From NCBI GenBank assembly GCA_001599755.1, contig BCHX01000006.1:731336-795335 (forward strand): a stretch of DNA of 64,000 nucleotides, given 5' to 3'. Position numbers and translations under genes: made by a program. Positions 42,553 to 53,565 of this stretch are shown piece by piece. This DNA is from Gliomastix tumulicola (lineage: Eukaryota; Ascomycota; Sordariomycetes; Hypocreales; Bionectriaceae). The stretch's first letter is position 1. Each line of letters begins with the position of its first letter. A model generated the notes under the pieces. The model had not been told where the DNA came from. It did not search any database and was given only the letters and a program-made list of their open reading frames with translations.

Positions 42553-44282
42553 ATGGCCGCCTCCGACGAAAAGCCCGATATCGTCTTCGTTGATGACCAC
42601 GCGAAGACGGAAGACACCGAAAAGGGGCCCAACGTGCGTACCATCGACAATGTTCGAGTTCTTGGCCTTAGTGACGACGATGCCGACTTTTACAACAACA
42701 TGTCAGAGGCCGATAGAAAGAAGATTACACGGAAGGTAAGCAAGCAGTCGTTGTCTGACGCGCATCTGTCACAACCACGTCCTTCGAGACCGCGAAACTA
42801 ACTTGCTCAACAGGTAGATATTCGACTCGTTCCTATGCTCGCGATCCTCTACTTGATTTCTCACTTAGACCGTACGTCCCCTGCTCGCCACAGCCGAAGA
42901 ACTATAGCGGCCCAGCCGAGGAACCATAGCGACCCAGCTGACACGCTTCAGGTGCAAACATCGGCAACGCAAAGATCGAGGGTCTTGCAGACGACCTCAA
43001 CCTCAACGGCACCCAGTGGAACATCGTCCTATCCCTCTTCTTCGTCCCCTACATCCTGCTCGAAATCCCGTCCAATATCCTCCTCAAGCGCTTCGCCCGC
43101 CCCTCGGTCTACCTCGGAATTCTCGTCACCTCCTGGGGCGTGATCATGACCCTCCACGGCGTCGTCAACAACTTCGGCGGTCTACTCGCCGTACGCATCA
43201 TCCTCGGTGTCTTCGAGGCGGGCTTCTACCCTGGTGCTGTGTACCTTTGCACGTTCTGGTATATGCCGAGGCAACTCGCCACCCGCATCGCGTACTTCTA
43301 CTGCACCAGCGCGCTGTCGGGTGCCTTCTCGGGTTTACTAGCCGCTGGTATCGCAAAGATGGATGGTGTCGGCGGATACGAAGGTTGGAGATGGATCTTC
43401 ATCCTCGAGGGCATCGTCACAGTTGTCCTTGGCGTTGCATGCTTCTTCTTCCTTATCGACTCCCCGACTCTGTCGACCCGGTGGCTGACCGACGACGAGA
43501 TCCGCTTCCTGAACCTGCAGGGCTTCATCAAGCAAGGTGGACGCTTCAGCGACGAAGAGCAGGAGAAGAAGTTCAACTGGTACGACCTCAAGATGGTCGT
43601 CACCAACTGGCGTCTGTACATGCAGGCATACATCCTCATGTGTATCTCCGCCTGTTCTTACGGAACCAAGTTCACCCTGCCGTCTATTGTGAAGGGCATG
43701 GGCTTCACCAACACCAACGCTCAGTTGATGACGGCCCCTGCATATATCGCCGGAGCCATCTCGTCCATCTTCTTCGCACGCCTGTCCGACCACTTCCACT
43801 GGCGTATGCCCTTTGTCGCAGCCCCGCTCGCTCTTCTGACCATCGGCTACGCCATCGTCATGTCCTTCGACGGAAACCTGGCCGGTTCCAATGTCGGACC
43901 TGGATACTTCGCGCTGGTGCTTACCTGCATGGGCATCTACCCCGTCCAGCCAGCGGGCAGCTCCTGGGCATCCAACAATCTGGCCCCCTCGAGCCGCAGA
44001 GCCGTCGGTGTTGCCTTCAACATCTGTGTCGGCAACATTGGTGGTATCGTGGGCAGCTACATGTATCTCGACAAGGAGGCGCCGACCTACCACACCGGCT
44101 TCGGCCTGTCTCTTGCGTTCGGAGGCACCGGCATCATCGTTGCCCTGCTGCTTGAGCTTTCGTACAAGTGGGGGAACGCTCGCAAGGCCAAGGTCTCTGA
44201 GGAGGAGGCCAAGGCGAACTATACTGAGACGGAGCTTCTCAAGATGGGGGACAGGAGTCCTCTATTCAAGTATACTCTCTGA
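42553..44282 (+). CDS. MFS permease, ACS family (3 exons)
   Basis: Exons 42553-42735, 42814-42871 and 42952-44282 encode 523 residues. The N-terminal tail of about 75 residues is cytosolic. The helices follow the ACS pattern: SHLDRANIGNAKIEGL across the first splice junctions, GVFEAGFYPGAVY in helix 4 and YEGWRWIFILEG before the central loop. Family members (Tna1, Dal5 and relatives) import carboxylates such as nicotinate, allantoate or aromatic acids. The gene is divergent from the NRPS-like reductase and shares its promoter, so uptake of that enzyme's carboxylate substrate is the natural guess. The substrate is not readable from sequence. Confidence 0.9.
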
Positions 44283-44995
44283 GCGGAGATGAATAGCCCA
44301 CGCACTGGGAACGAGGAGGAGGCTGGTGGGGAGTTACTCAAGCCTCTTCAGCCACGGTCTTAACGAGTAAAGTCGCAGTTTGACAGGAGCTCAGACAACA
44401 GGAAGCGGAAAATAGTGGTTGTTCGCGAAGTATATAGCGACTTGATTTCTATAATGACTTGACTATGCCATTTTTCAGCTTGACAACACATATTATCTGT
44501 CTGTGCCTACTATGATGTTTCACCTCCCAAGTCGCGTCCAAATAGCATGGGTACTTATTTTCCCCGTCCGGGTATTGGAAAAGGTCTATTCAGTGTCTGA
44601 CCGTCTCGTTGAGAACATTACCTTCCTTCATTACTAGTAGTGTAGACTCATATACAGTAGGCAAGGTAGTTTAAGAGTAGGTCCATCAAAGACACACGCC
44701 TTGCAAAGCGATATTATCATCAAGACTTAATCATCCATTTAGGACCAAATAGTATTCAATTGAAGGCCTTGGGATTATCACTCTCAGTGATGATTTCACG
44801 CTCATCTTCTAACATGACCTTCATTGTGGTCTTTTCTCCGTAAAGCTATGAATGTAAGAAGGGCAAGGTATGGAGGCAAAAATGGGGTAGTAAAGAAATC
44901 ATCCTTACCCCCAGACAGTAGTGACTGTTCAGGTAGTGTGGAATCGGAAACGGACACCACCACCGCAGAGCTCGAACCCGCGCCGCAGATCCCGA
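44283..44995. other. Intergenic between convergent cluster genes
   Basis: The 3' flanks of the MFS and aldo-keto reductase genes, 713 bp and AT-rich. No gene was seen. A short inverted repeat (ATCACT / AGTGAT) occurs near 44776. Confidence 0.4.
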
Positions 44996-46029
44996 TCACC
45001 TCCCAAACTTTTGCAAGTTCTCCGGCCCAGTCTCTTTCGCAATCCTCCGAACCTCCGCGTCTCCCAGCTCCTCGAAGATATCATACCCCCACCTCGACTG
45101 CCAGTTGAACCGCTTGTTCCGCTCAAGACCGTTCAGCCTCTCAAAAGCCTCATCAGGCAGCTCGCTGACCTTCAGATTAGACTCGATGCGGCTAGGTGTG
45201 ACGCTCTTGGGCAGCACGACAGTGCCGCGCTGGATGCCCCAAGAGTACAGGACCTGTCCAATATCAAGACCAAGGCTCTTTCCCAGCTCGGCTACGAGAA
45301 GGTCGTCGACCGTACGGGGCTCGCCGGTCTGGTTGTTTCCGAGCGGAGAGTAGGCGGCGATCTGGATGCCCTTGGAGCGGCAGTACTCGAGAAGTTTTGG
45401 CTGCTGGAGGTAGGGGTGTGCCTCAATTTGGTTCACGGCTGGGATGACGGACGTCTTGGAGAGGAGGCTCTCGAGCTTGCCGATGGTGAAGTTGGAGACA
45501 CCGATGGCCTTGACCTTGCCTGTCTGCAGCAACTTCTCCATGGCGGCGTAGGTGACTGCAGGATCGATGTCCGCTAGTTCGAAGACACCTTCCTCATCGA
45601 TGGGAAACCAGTTGTCGTCGGATTTGAATGCACTGGTAGACAACGGTGTGAGCCGTGTTGAGATCGTACCAGCAGTGATGGAGCCGGAACTTACACCGGC
45701 CAATGCATGCGAAACAGATCCAGGTAGTCCGTCCCCAGATCTTTCAGCGTTTTGTCTAGGCCCTTTTCCACATCTCCAGGAGCGTGCTTGGTATTCCACA
45801 GCTTGCCCGTGATAAAGATGTCGGACCTGGGCACGCCACTGCGGCGGATGCCCTCCCCAACTTCAGTCTCGTTGCGGTAGATGGAAGCGCAGTCGATGTG
45901 TTTGTAACCACTCTTCAGAGCAATCTCAACGGCCTTCTCGACCTGGCCTGGCGGTGCTTGCCATGTCCCGAAGCCTACAGCTGGGATCTGAGCTTCGGTG
46001 TTAAGCGTGAAGTGCGTTGGGAGAGGCAT
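44996..46029 (-). CDS. Aldo-keto reductase (2 exons)
   Basis: Exons 46029-45695 and 45632-44996 encode 323 residues, a normal length for the AKR (beta/alpha)8 barrel. The catalytic tetrad is visible: Asp in GYKHIDCASIYRNE, Tyr in the same segment, Lys in FITGKLWNTKH and His in RMHWPV. The NADPH-binding end has LPKSVTPSRIESNL. The intron falls directly after HWPV. Such enzymes reduce aldehydes and ketones to alcohols. In this cluster it could reduce the aldehyde released by the NRPS-like enzyme. It is divergent from the Zn2Cys6 regulator at 46425 and shares a promoter rich in TCCGT sites. Confidence 0.92.
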
Positions 46030-46424
46030 AGTAACGTAGGTATCAAAGTCTAAGCCAGGGGGGAAAGGGAAAGGAAGAAATTTATGTCATCCTCGTGAAC
46101 GGACACCCCCTGTTGCACGTTCAAGTATAAGTATCTGCTGGAAGGCTCAAGCCTGTCCGTCCAGTAAACGGAACTATCCAGAACAGGATATCCGTGGGCG
46201 GCGGCCTTAATCCGTTAGCCCACGCAAAGCATCAGTCGGATAAAGCGGCCGTCCTCTCTAGTCTAACGGACCTCAACACTGGAGAAGTATCCTTCACGGC
46301 CTAATAAAGAAAAAGCCAGATCCGGTACCCTACCGTCAATGCCTCTTTTGTTCCAGAAATCAGCGTCAAATCCAGGTAAGAAGAAGAAGGGAGGGAGGTA
46401 TCCTCCGATGCCCCAGCATCCGCC
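46030..46424. promoter_or_regulatory. Bidirectional promoter with six TCCGT/ACGGA sites
   Basis: This region lies between the divergent aldo-keto reductase and Zn2Cys6 genes. ACGGA starts at 46099, 46168 and 46266; TCCGT at 46156, 46191 and 46211. The pair at 46156/46168 is an inverted TCCGT-N7-ACGGA, and 46191/46211 are direct repeats 20 bp apart, two helical turns. Confidence 0.6.
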
Positions 46425-48673
46425 ATGCGGACCACGCACCAGCCTCTCTCCCGCGACGAACTGCAACGGCGTGGGACCCTCCCCGTCATGCAGATCTCCC
46501 CCGGATCGACCATCCTCCATGATATCGACGACCGGCCCTCCTCCCCTTCCGTCATCGAGCAAGGCGGGTTCCGGCCGTCCAAGGCCCGCAAGATCAGCCG
46601 GGCGTGCGACTTCTGCAAGCTCCGCAAGTCCAAGTGCACGGGCGACCAGCCGTGCTCGAAATGCACCGCCAAGGGCCGGACATGCGCCTACATGGCACAA
46701 TACACGCGGGGCCGCCCCCCGACGCCGCCTCCATCCTCGGTGTCGGTGATGATACCCGGAGGAACCGGAGGAGGAGGAGGAGGAGGAGGTCCGCCGTCCC
46801 GGGCGTCGCCGGAGCTCGGGATGGCGGAGATCCAGGGCCAGGTGTTCGACCCAACGTCGAGCATGACGTTCCTGCACCGGGCGTGGAGGAGGCTGGCTGC
46901 GCAGAGCGCACGAACGGCGGCGGCGACGGCTGTGCGGACGTTTGCGGACGATCAGCATATCACGATGGCCGGGGACAGGCCGCTGCCGGTGGTGGCGGAT
47001 GTCGGCGCGGATATGGATCTCCCCGGGCCGCTGGAGGAGGAGAACGAGACGCTGCTAGACTTGTACTTTGACGTGTGCATCGCCACGTACAGGATCCTGC
47101 ACCGCCCAAGCGTGAGGCTCTGGCTTTCTGTCGTGGAGGCCAACGTTCGAGATGGGAAACCGCTATGGCAGGGCATCGGCCATGCGAAGGCCGCCATTGT
47201 CCTCGTCGCCCTCGCCATCGCCAAGATTCACCAGGAGAAGTCCAAGGGCTTCACCGACGAGGAGTCAGAGTCGCGCGCGCAGGCTGAGAGCGACAGACTC
47301 TTCGGCATCTCCGTCATGCTCACCGACCACGAGATAGGATACCCGAGGCTAGAATCAGCGCAGGCGCGGATCGTGCAGACGCTGTACCTGCTGACAACCT
47401 CGCGCTTCAACCGCAGCTGGTTTGTGTTCGGAAGCGCCCTGCAGGTCATATCTGCCATCGGTCTGCACAGGCGGGAGACCAACAAGGACCGGAGCAGGAG
47501 GGGAGTCGCGCCGAGGGCGGCCGGAGACTACATCGTGGCGCAGTGCAGACTGAGGACGTTCTGGACGGCCTACGTGCTGGACAACTATCTCGGCATCATA
47601 TTTGGTCGACCTCGTCATTTCCATGATCAAGACATAGATCAGAGCTTTCCGGATCGTGTCAATGACGACGACATGACGAGCCTTGGGCCTGTGGACGGCT
47701 ACCAAGGCGCGGAGGACTACGACATCGATGCACTGATATTTCACGCAAAGATTGGTCAAATCATAGGCTCCATCACCATGGACGTCTACACCATCAAAGG
47801 CAACATGTCGGAAAGGGAGAGAAGTACAGTGGCCAGTCGGTATATCCAGCAAGTGCACGACTGGCGGTCCTCGTTACCAGCACATCTCGGCCTCGTCCGC
47901 CCGTCGATGCTCCTCCCAACTCACCGGCGCCAGGCCACCGCTCTCCGACTCGCTTATTGTCATGCCATCATGCATGCCTCGCGCCTGTTCATACTCAACA
48001 CCAGACAGCCCCTCGACCCCGACGACTCCAGGGTGCCGTACGACAAGGAGTGCATTACGGCTGCTCGGACCGTTCTCGAGACGGTCGATCAGCTAGCGAG
48101 GGAAGGACCCATCTTCCACGCGTTCTGGTGGACGCACTACGTGACATTCTGCGCCCTCGTCGTCACCTACGTCTGGGAAATGCAGCAGAGGAGAACAAAC
48201 GGGACTGGACCCAAGGAGAGAGACAGAAGGACCAGACTGCTAGCTCTCGCGGAGAAGTGCCAGGAGCACCTCGCGCAGGCCACAGCCACCAACTCCCCGA
48301 GCAGACGCTATGCCGTGATCCTGGAGGAGTTCCGCGCAGCCGCCACGAGCCAACCACCTCCTGCGCCCGGTCACACCACAAGCCGTGCTGTTTCGATGGA
48401 CCAGCAGCTCAATAGCGGTCCTGAAGGCGGAGACCCCAACGAGGGCGGACTTGCCAGTGTTGAGAACCAGGCATACCCATCATTTGATGTACCCTTCCTG
48501 GACGGGTGGCGAACAACAGACTGGTTGGATCTCGATTCATCCGTGAGTTCATGTGCTGCCTTAACATACCCTCTTTCGTCATTAACCTTCCGCAGGCGTT
48601 CTGGCCAGACTTGGACGCGGATGATCATGGGACATTCTCTATGCCAGACATCAGTATCGAGACAGTGGAATAG
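46425..48673 (+). CDS. Zn2Cys6 transcription factor, probable cluster regulator (2 exons)
   Basis: Exons 46425-48542 and 48596-48673 encode 731 residues. The zinc cluster is at about residues 61-87: CDFCKLRKSKC, then CSKC and TC with normal spacing. A Pro/Ser/Gly-rich linker with a poly-Gly run follows. The middle is a fungal-specific transcription factor domain (FDVCIATYRILHRPSVRLW, GSALQVISAIGLHRRE, CRLRTFWTAYVLDNYLG). The last exon is short and acidic (FWPDLDADDHG), as an activation tail may be. Its place at the edge of the NRPS-like/MFS/AKR group and the CGG half-sites in both cluster promoters suggest it controls the cluster, its own gene included. That link is inferred. Confidence 0.9.
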
Positions 48674-48773
48674 CCTAGTAGTAGCTATAGCGAGGTGATT
48701 CGGTCTTACATCTAGGTCTATGTACAACGAAGCACACGTACGGTGTGTCAACACGCATCTATACTACAGAGGT

Positions 48774-50357
48774 CTATTCAGCTGCTCCCTGCTTGCTCGC
48801 CCTCCAAACCCGGTCTACCAAGACACCTCTCGTCTCCCCGGCATCAAACGCCTGCGCATGATCCAGCTTCTCAAACCAAATGACCTCCAACCCGTCCCTC
48901 TTCCACGTCCCTCCTTCGCCCTCCGTGAAGCTGTCTAGATCCTCCGTCTCCGTGAGATACCGCGCCACGGCCTTGGTATCGACGATGAGATCTTGTCCCG
49001 CGAGCACGACGGTGACGTCGCCGTGGCCGGCAATGTCGTCCTTCCAGAGGATGTTGTCGGCCCAGAAGAAGCGGCGAAACAGGGTGTGGGCGATACCCAT
49101 GTCCTTGGAGGCGAAATAGGAGAGCTGGTATTCGTTCGCACGCGTTGGTTTACGGTAGAGCTGCTTTCGTGTCAGTGGATTGCTTCCGGGAAAAGTGCTA
49201 GTTTGAGGAGAGCTCACAAAGTTATATGCGACGTCCGGAAGGTGAAGGAGGAAGGTGATGGGGTCGATGAAGATCAGAGGGCCGATGTGTTTGGAGAGTC
49301 GAGGCTCGCGAAGGAGATGTGCGGCAATGACGCTTCCGTAGGAATGTGATGCTAGGACAAACTTATCCCAGCCGTGCGCCTTCACGATAGTCTCAATCTC
49401 CTCACACATCTCGTCTCTGCCCAGCGCCTCCGCCGTGATGCGGGAGCTGATGGACAGAACCTCAACGGCAATGACGCCCACGGCTCCATCCTCGCCGTCG
49501 TGCTTGGCCGTGAGGTCGGCAAGAAACTTGGCGTAAGGGAAGAGGCCAATCCCAATGCCATGGATGAAGAGGACAGGCAGCCGAGTCTTGGACGTATGCG
49601 GCCGATACCAATACGCCAGCCTCTTGGCCGGCGAAGGAGCCGTAAGAGATAGCGTCGACGGCCGGGGAGGGAAGATGAACAGATGTCTCGGGTACGGCAG
49701 CCGTCGGAAGGAGAAGCCCTTGACGTACAGCAGATACACCGACACGGCGGCGTCGACCGCAAAGACGATGGCGTACCACACCAGACTCCGGTGTAGCATC
49801 TCGACCTGGTCCAGCGTGAGTCTCAGCGGCCTGGCCGTCCCGCGGCCCGGCTCGAGCTTCCGTCCCAGCAGCTCCTCCGTGGCGCGGATGTACCCCTCCA
49901 TCTCGTCCTCATCCTCAGGTGCGGCGGTCCCGTTGAAGAAGGCCCAGCGGATGAACTCTTCGACATTGCCCCTCTTGATCTCGGCCAGGGGCGCGTCACG
50001 CGACCATTTCCGGATGTAGCGCTCCGGGTCGGGGATATAATCGTGACACCGCTGGAAGAGCGCGCGACGCTGATCCGGCGAGAGGAGCGGGGGATGCCGC
50101 GCAGCAGCTTGCAGGTACGCCCTGCGCGGGAGATAGACGAGGATGTAGAAGGCCGCCTCGATATGCAGCCAGTTCTCGACAAAGGGCGGCGCGCGCGGGA
50201 GCTGTACCCGGAGAGGCGTGAAGAAGGCGGCGGCGGCGGCAGTAGCAGCGACTGTGACGGTGGTGAGGGAGTAGAGGATGCTGAGAGGCACGATGGAGCG
50301 GAGGATGAAGATGCAGGTGCGGATGAGGATGTAGTCCCAGGTCGACGTGCCGATCAT
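48774..50357 (-). CDS. Membrane-anchored alpha/beta hydrolase (1 in-frame intron)
   Basis: Exons 50357-49218 and 49160-48774 encode 508 residues. A 57-bp intron is inferred: GTGAGC donor, CACTGACAC branch, AAGCAG acceptor. Its length is a multiple of three and it contains no stop, so unspliced RNA would code for 19 extra residues; the conserved YNF-LYRKPTRANE join favours splicing. A hydrophobic N-terminus (ILRSIVPLSILYSL and following) is probably a membrane anchor and a second hydrophobic segment (WYAIVFAVDAAVSVYLLYV) is near 195. The hydrolase core has an oxyanion loop FIHGIGIGLFPY, nucleophile ASHSYGS and a C-terminal His in KLDHAQAF. The substrate is unknown. Confidence 0.85.
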   Translation of the reverse strand: MIGTSTWDYILIRTCIFILRSIVPLSILYSLTTVTVAATAAAAAFFTPLRVQLPRAPPFVENWLHIEAAFYILVYLPRRAYLQAAARHPPLLSPDQRRALFQRCHDYIPDPERYIRKWSRDAPLAEIKRGNVEEFIRWAFFNGTAAPEDEDEMEGYIRATEELLGRKLEPGRGTARPLRLTLDQVEMLHRSLVWYAIVFAVDAAVSVYLLYVKGFSFRRLPYPRHLFIFPPRPSTLSLTAPSPAKRLAYWYRPHTSKTRLPVLFIHGIGIGLFPYAKFLADLTAKHDGEDGAVGVIAVEVLSISSRITAEALGRDEMCEEIETIVKAHGWDKFVLASHSYGSVIAAHLLREPRLSKHIGPLIFIDPITFLLHLPDVAYNFVSSPQTSTFPGSNPLTRKQLYRKPTRANEYQLSYFASKDMGIAHTLFRRFFWADNILWKDDIAGHGDVTVVLAGQDLIVDTKAVARYLTETEDLDSFTEGEGGTWKRDGLEVIWFEKLDHAQAFDAGETRGVLVDRVWRASKQGAAE

Positions 50358-50834
50358 GATGCCGGTGATCAGACGGCTTTTCTAGGGAGACAGAGTGAGG
50401 TGAAGCGAGTGTTGATAGAGGAGGTTGTCGTGTGTGCAGGGGAAAGAGCGCGTGTGACGACGCCATGTTATTGCCATGTGATGTGTGGCTCTTGTAGATC
50501 CGTGGTGAATGGACGCATCTCACGTGCTAGAGGAGCCAGGGAAATTCACCCAAAAATAAGCATGCAATAATAGCGTGTCCCTCAAGGTGTACGAAATTAA
50601 ATGAAGCCTGACAAAATACGAATATGCCTTGAATACTACTACTAGTAGTATCTAGGCACAATTAGTACTTAATTCATCACATCTCAAACTCCAACATCAT
50701 ATATGAAATCACCGCCCAGGCATAATCAAGCTGCACAGCACAAGCGGACAGAAAATGTGTTCAGCATCATATTTCTCATTTCCAAAATTCACATCAATTC
50801 TCATTTACAGCTTGGACTCAGACACACCGTCAAG
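50358..50834. other. Intergenic, nothing recognised
   Basis: The promoter side of the hydrolase gene and the 3' flank of the GST gene, 477 bp. No gene or repeat of note. Confidence 0.4.
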
Positions 50835-51693
50835 TCACGTACGCAGGGCCTTGATCTTCTCATGCGCGAAGTCGACATACCACTTCTCGTCCAGCAGGCC
50901 AGCAACGCTCGGGTGCGCAGCCACAGCCTTGGCCCATTTCCAGAAGTTGGGCGTCTGCGCCTGGAACTCCTTGGCGAGGGTGTCCGAGTAGATGCCGCCG
51001 CCGTCGAGGCCGACGATGAGGCGCTGGACGAAGGAGCCAGTGAGGACCTGCAACTCAGTTAGCATACCCAGGATGCAATGGCATCATCGGCAGTGATCAG
51101 TAGATCAATGGGCTCACCTCCGCGAGAGTCAGCTTGTCGCTGCCCCCGAAGAAAGGCGCCGCGTCCGCCAGCAGCGGCTCCAGCTCCTTCACCGCGCCCG
51201 CGACCGCCGCCTTCTCGGCCTCGGCGACCTCTTCATCCGTCTTGGCGGTCCAGAGCACCTTGGACAGGTGGCTGTTGACCTTGGTCGCGAAGGTATCCGC
51301 GAAGAAGGCGATGCGGGCGCGGCGCAGCGCACCTCCCGGCTCGTTGGAGGCCGGGACGAGGTGCGAGGGGACCGCGTCGGCGAGCAGGTTGGCGATGACG
51401 CCGGACTCGGTGACGATCTGCTGGTCGTCGCCGATCTTGACGGTCGGCACGAGGCCGCGCGGGTTGACCTCGAGGTACCAGGGCTCGCGCGGCTTGGTGA
51501 GGTCGATGATGACCTCGTCGTAGGGCAGCTTGAGCTCGTTGAGGGCGATGTGTGCGCGGTGCGCCCCTGGGGCGAGTGTCAGTGTTTCAGCATCATTGGG
51601 AAGTCACTCGGCCTTCGGAGGTGGGATCGATGCCGACGTACAGGGACACGCGTGGTTAGTGTAGAGGGTGAGCTTGTCGACAGCAGCGGCCAT
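50835..51693 (-). CDS. Glutathione S-transferase, omega-like (3 exons)
   Basis: Exons 51693-51642, 51566-51118 and 51047-50835 encode 237 residues. The first splice restores CPWAHRAHIALNELKLP, in which the Cys of the CPW motif takes the place of the usual Tyr/Ser, as in omega-class GSTs and dehydroascorbate or glutathionyl reductases. VNPRGLVPTVKIG and ESGVIANLL complete the thioredoxin-like half. The helical half runs from about residue 100 to the end and contains GGSDKLTLAEV. The protein is likely cytosolic, in thiol redox or detoxification. TATATATA lies about 140 bp upstream. Confidence 0.9.
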
Positions 51694-51831
51694 GGTGACA
51701 GTCGGCAATCAAGGATGACTTTGCTAGACTAAATGGTATGAGATATGATGATGGAACTGAGATCTAGGCGATGAAAAAGAACAGCAGATAACAACGTCCC
51801 GTCCTGCTCCTCAAGGTCGACCCCTCCCTCC

Positions 51832-51839
51832 TATATATA
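51832..51839 (-). promoter_or_regulatory. TATA box of the GST gene
   Basis: TATATATA, about 140 bp upstream of the GST ATG at 51693. The rest of the 51694-52201 gap holds an (AC) repeat at 52008-52022 and nothing else recognised. Confidence 0.5.
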
Positions 51840-52201
51840 CTCGGATGATGCCATGTCCGGCAGCCATGGCACAAAGGCGGGGTCAGACTCCGACAGCCCA
51901 GCTGGATTACAAATTCAAGTCCGCCTATGTAGCCACGCTCTGCTGAACTATTGCTTTGTCAAGTGCGGGTGGTGGCTGGTGGCAACAGGCGGAATTCCGC
52001 TGCAGAGACACACACACACACAAGTCCTGCGTAGAAGCTGGTCAGATAGACGGGTCAAAGCCAAGCAGTGAAGTTCTTAGTGCAACATTACACATATACG
52101 CGCAGCCACCCCCTGCAAGCACTAACTACTCTCCATCGGAAGTATGCTTCCACCCCCCCTAATAACTTACCTACTACAGAAGCTGTGAGCAGTGAGCACA
52201 G

Positions 52202-53269
52202 CTAACTCCAGCGGGGTCGCGTCGCCAGCTCCCGGGACTCGACCAAGGGGATGGGCCACCGGCGGTCCACCCTCACCCTCTCTCCTGGGATATCGCGGCA
52301 GAGATACAGGCAGTGGTACGGCTGCTTCGCGAATTCCTCCCACCTATCGTACCGCGCCGCGTTCCCCGGGCCCGGCGGCGGCTGCCAGTCGAACGCGTCG
52401 CTCGGCTTGGAGACGAGGCCGGCCGCGCGCTCGTCCAGGAGGTGCTTCGCCCCGCGGCCGTGGTGCAGCGTCTCCCTGGTCCGGCCGAAGAGCACGGCGG
52501 GCACGAGCCGGGGCAGCGGCCGGCGGCCAGACTCAGACCCGGCGTGCGTGTGCGCCTCCGCGTGGTCGGCGCGGATCTCGTGCGCGCGCTCGTGCAGCGC
52601 CCAGTAGTCGTGCAGGCGGTTGAAGAAGCAGGTCGCCGTGCGGTGGTAGTGGTCGCTGCCCCTCCGGCTCCGCGCGTCGTTGTGCGCCGCCTCGAGCAGG
52701 CCGAGCAAGCGCTCGTCGTCCAGCGTCAGCACACAGACGTCCGACCCTTGATACGGAGGATCCCTCGGGACGCCGGACTCGTCACTCCCTCCGCCGTCGT
52801 AGACGACGCCAGCCAGGGCATAGTAGATCGTGTCGATGTCCGCCACGAGCCTGCTCTTCTCCCGCTCGTCCAGCACCATCCGGTACAGCGCGTCGGCCTC
52901 GCGCTTGGGCGGCGACAGCACCGCGATCGCCTTGGCCTCGCACTCCATCGCCATCATCGTCCGCAGAGATATAACGCCCGAGGGCAGGTACGCCGCCCGC
53001 ACGCACGTGTCGAACCACACGCTCGCCGAGTTGGCCCAGTTGTGCCGGTCGCGCCGCATCTCGATGAAGCGGCAGACGGAGAACGCCGCCGAGCGCGACT
53101 CGCGGCAGACGGTCAGCGCCACGGGCGGCTTCAGCGCGGGCGTGTTGTAGAAGAAGCCGTCGTTCGTGCCGTAGGTGCCCAGCTTGACGTCGCGGAGCGG
53201 GATCGAGTGCACCCAGATCAGGCGACGGACCTCGTAGGGGAACTGGGGGAAGAGGGGGAACTCGGCCAT
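52202..53269 (-). CDS. 2EXR-domain protein
   Basis: A single exon encodes 355 residues. The ATG at 53269 was chosen over upstream in-frame ATGs because it begins at once with FPLFPQFPYEVRRLIWVHSI, the signature of the fungal 2EXR domain, followed by ALTVCRESRSAAF. The family is large in Pezizomycotina and has no assigned biochemical role. The remainder has no known motif. Codon use is strongly GC-biased, which is why long antisense frames appear over this gene. Confidence 0.8.
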   Translation of the reverse strand: MAEFPLFPQFPYEVRRLIWVHSIPLRDVKLGTYGTNDGFFYNTPALKPPVALTVCRESRSAAFSVCRFIEMRRDRHNWANSASVWFDTCVRAAYLPSGVISLRTMMAMECEAKAIAVLSPPKREADALYRMVLDEREKSRLVADIDTIYYALAGVVYDGGGSDESGVPRDPPYQGSDVCVLTLDDERLLGLLEAAHNDARSRRGSDHYHRTATCFFNRLHDYWALHERAHEIRADHAEAHTHAGSESGRRPLPRLVPAVLFGRTRETLHHGRGAKHLLDERAAGLVSKPSDAFDWQPPPGPGNAARYDRWEEFAKQPYHCLYLCRDIPGERVRVDRRWPIPLVESRELATRPRWS

Positions 53270-53565
53270 CGTGGCGCGGGGTGGATGTCTAGAGGGGATT
53301 GGGGATGTTCGGGGGGAGATGGGCAGAGCCAGAGAGGAAAGTGGCCCATGTAGATACGAAGGTGAGGGGATACGGCCAATCAAGACCAGAGTTGACTGTG
53401 TCATCATGGAGGTGAGCAGCATGGTTGCAGTTTCGCTACCCTGTACACGTCACTCCTCTGTGAAGGGTTTGTGTTGTCGCATCCATACATGGTATTTATA
53501 CCGGCATAGCTGCCATACATTTTGACGCATCTTAGTTAGACCCTTCGTATTCTGTGTTGGGCCGC

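Noticed and set aside
52313..53353. 346-codon frame antisense to the 2EXR gene
   Set aside because: Arg/Val/Ala-rich mirror composition; the 2EXR motif is on the other strand.
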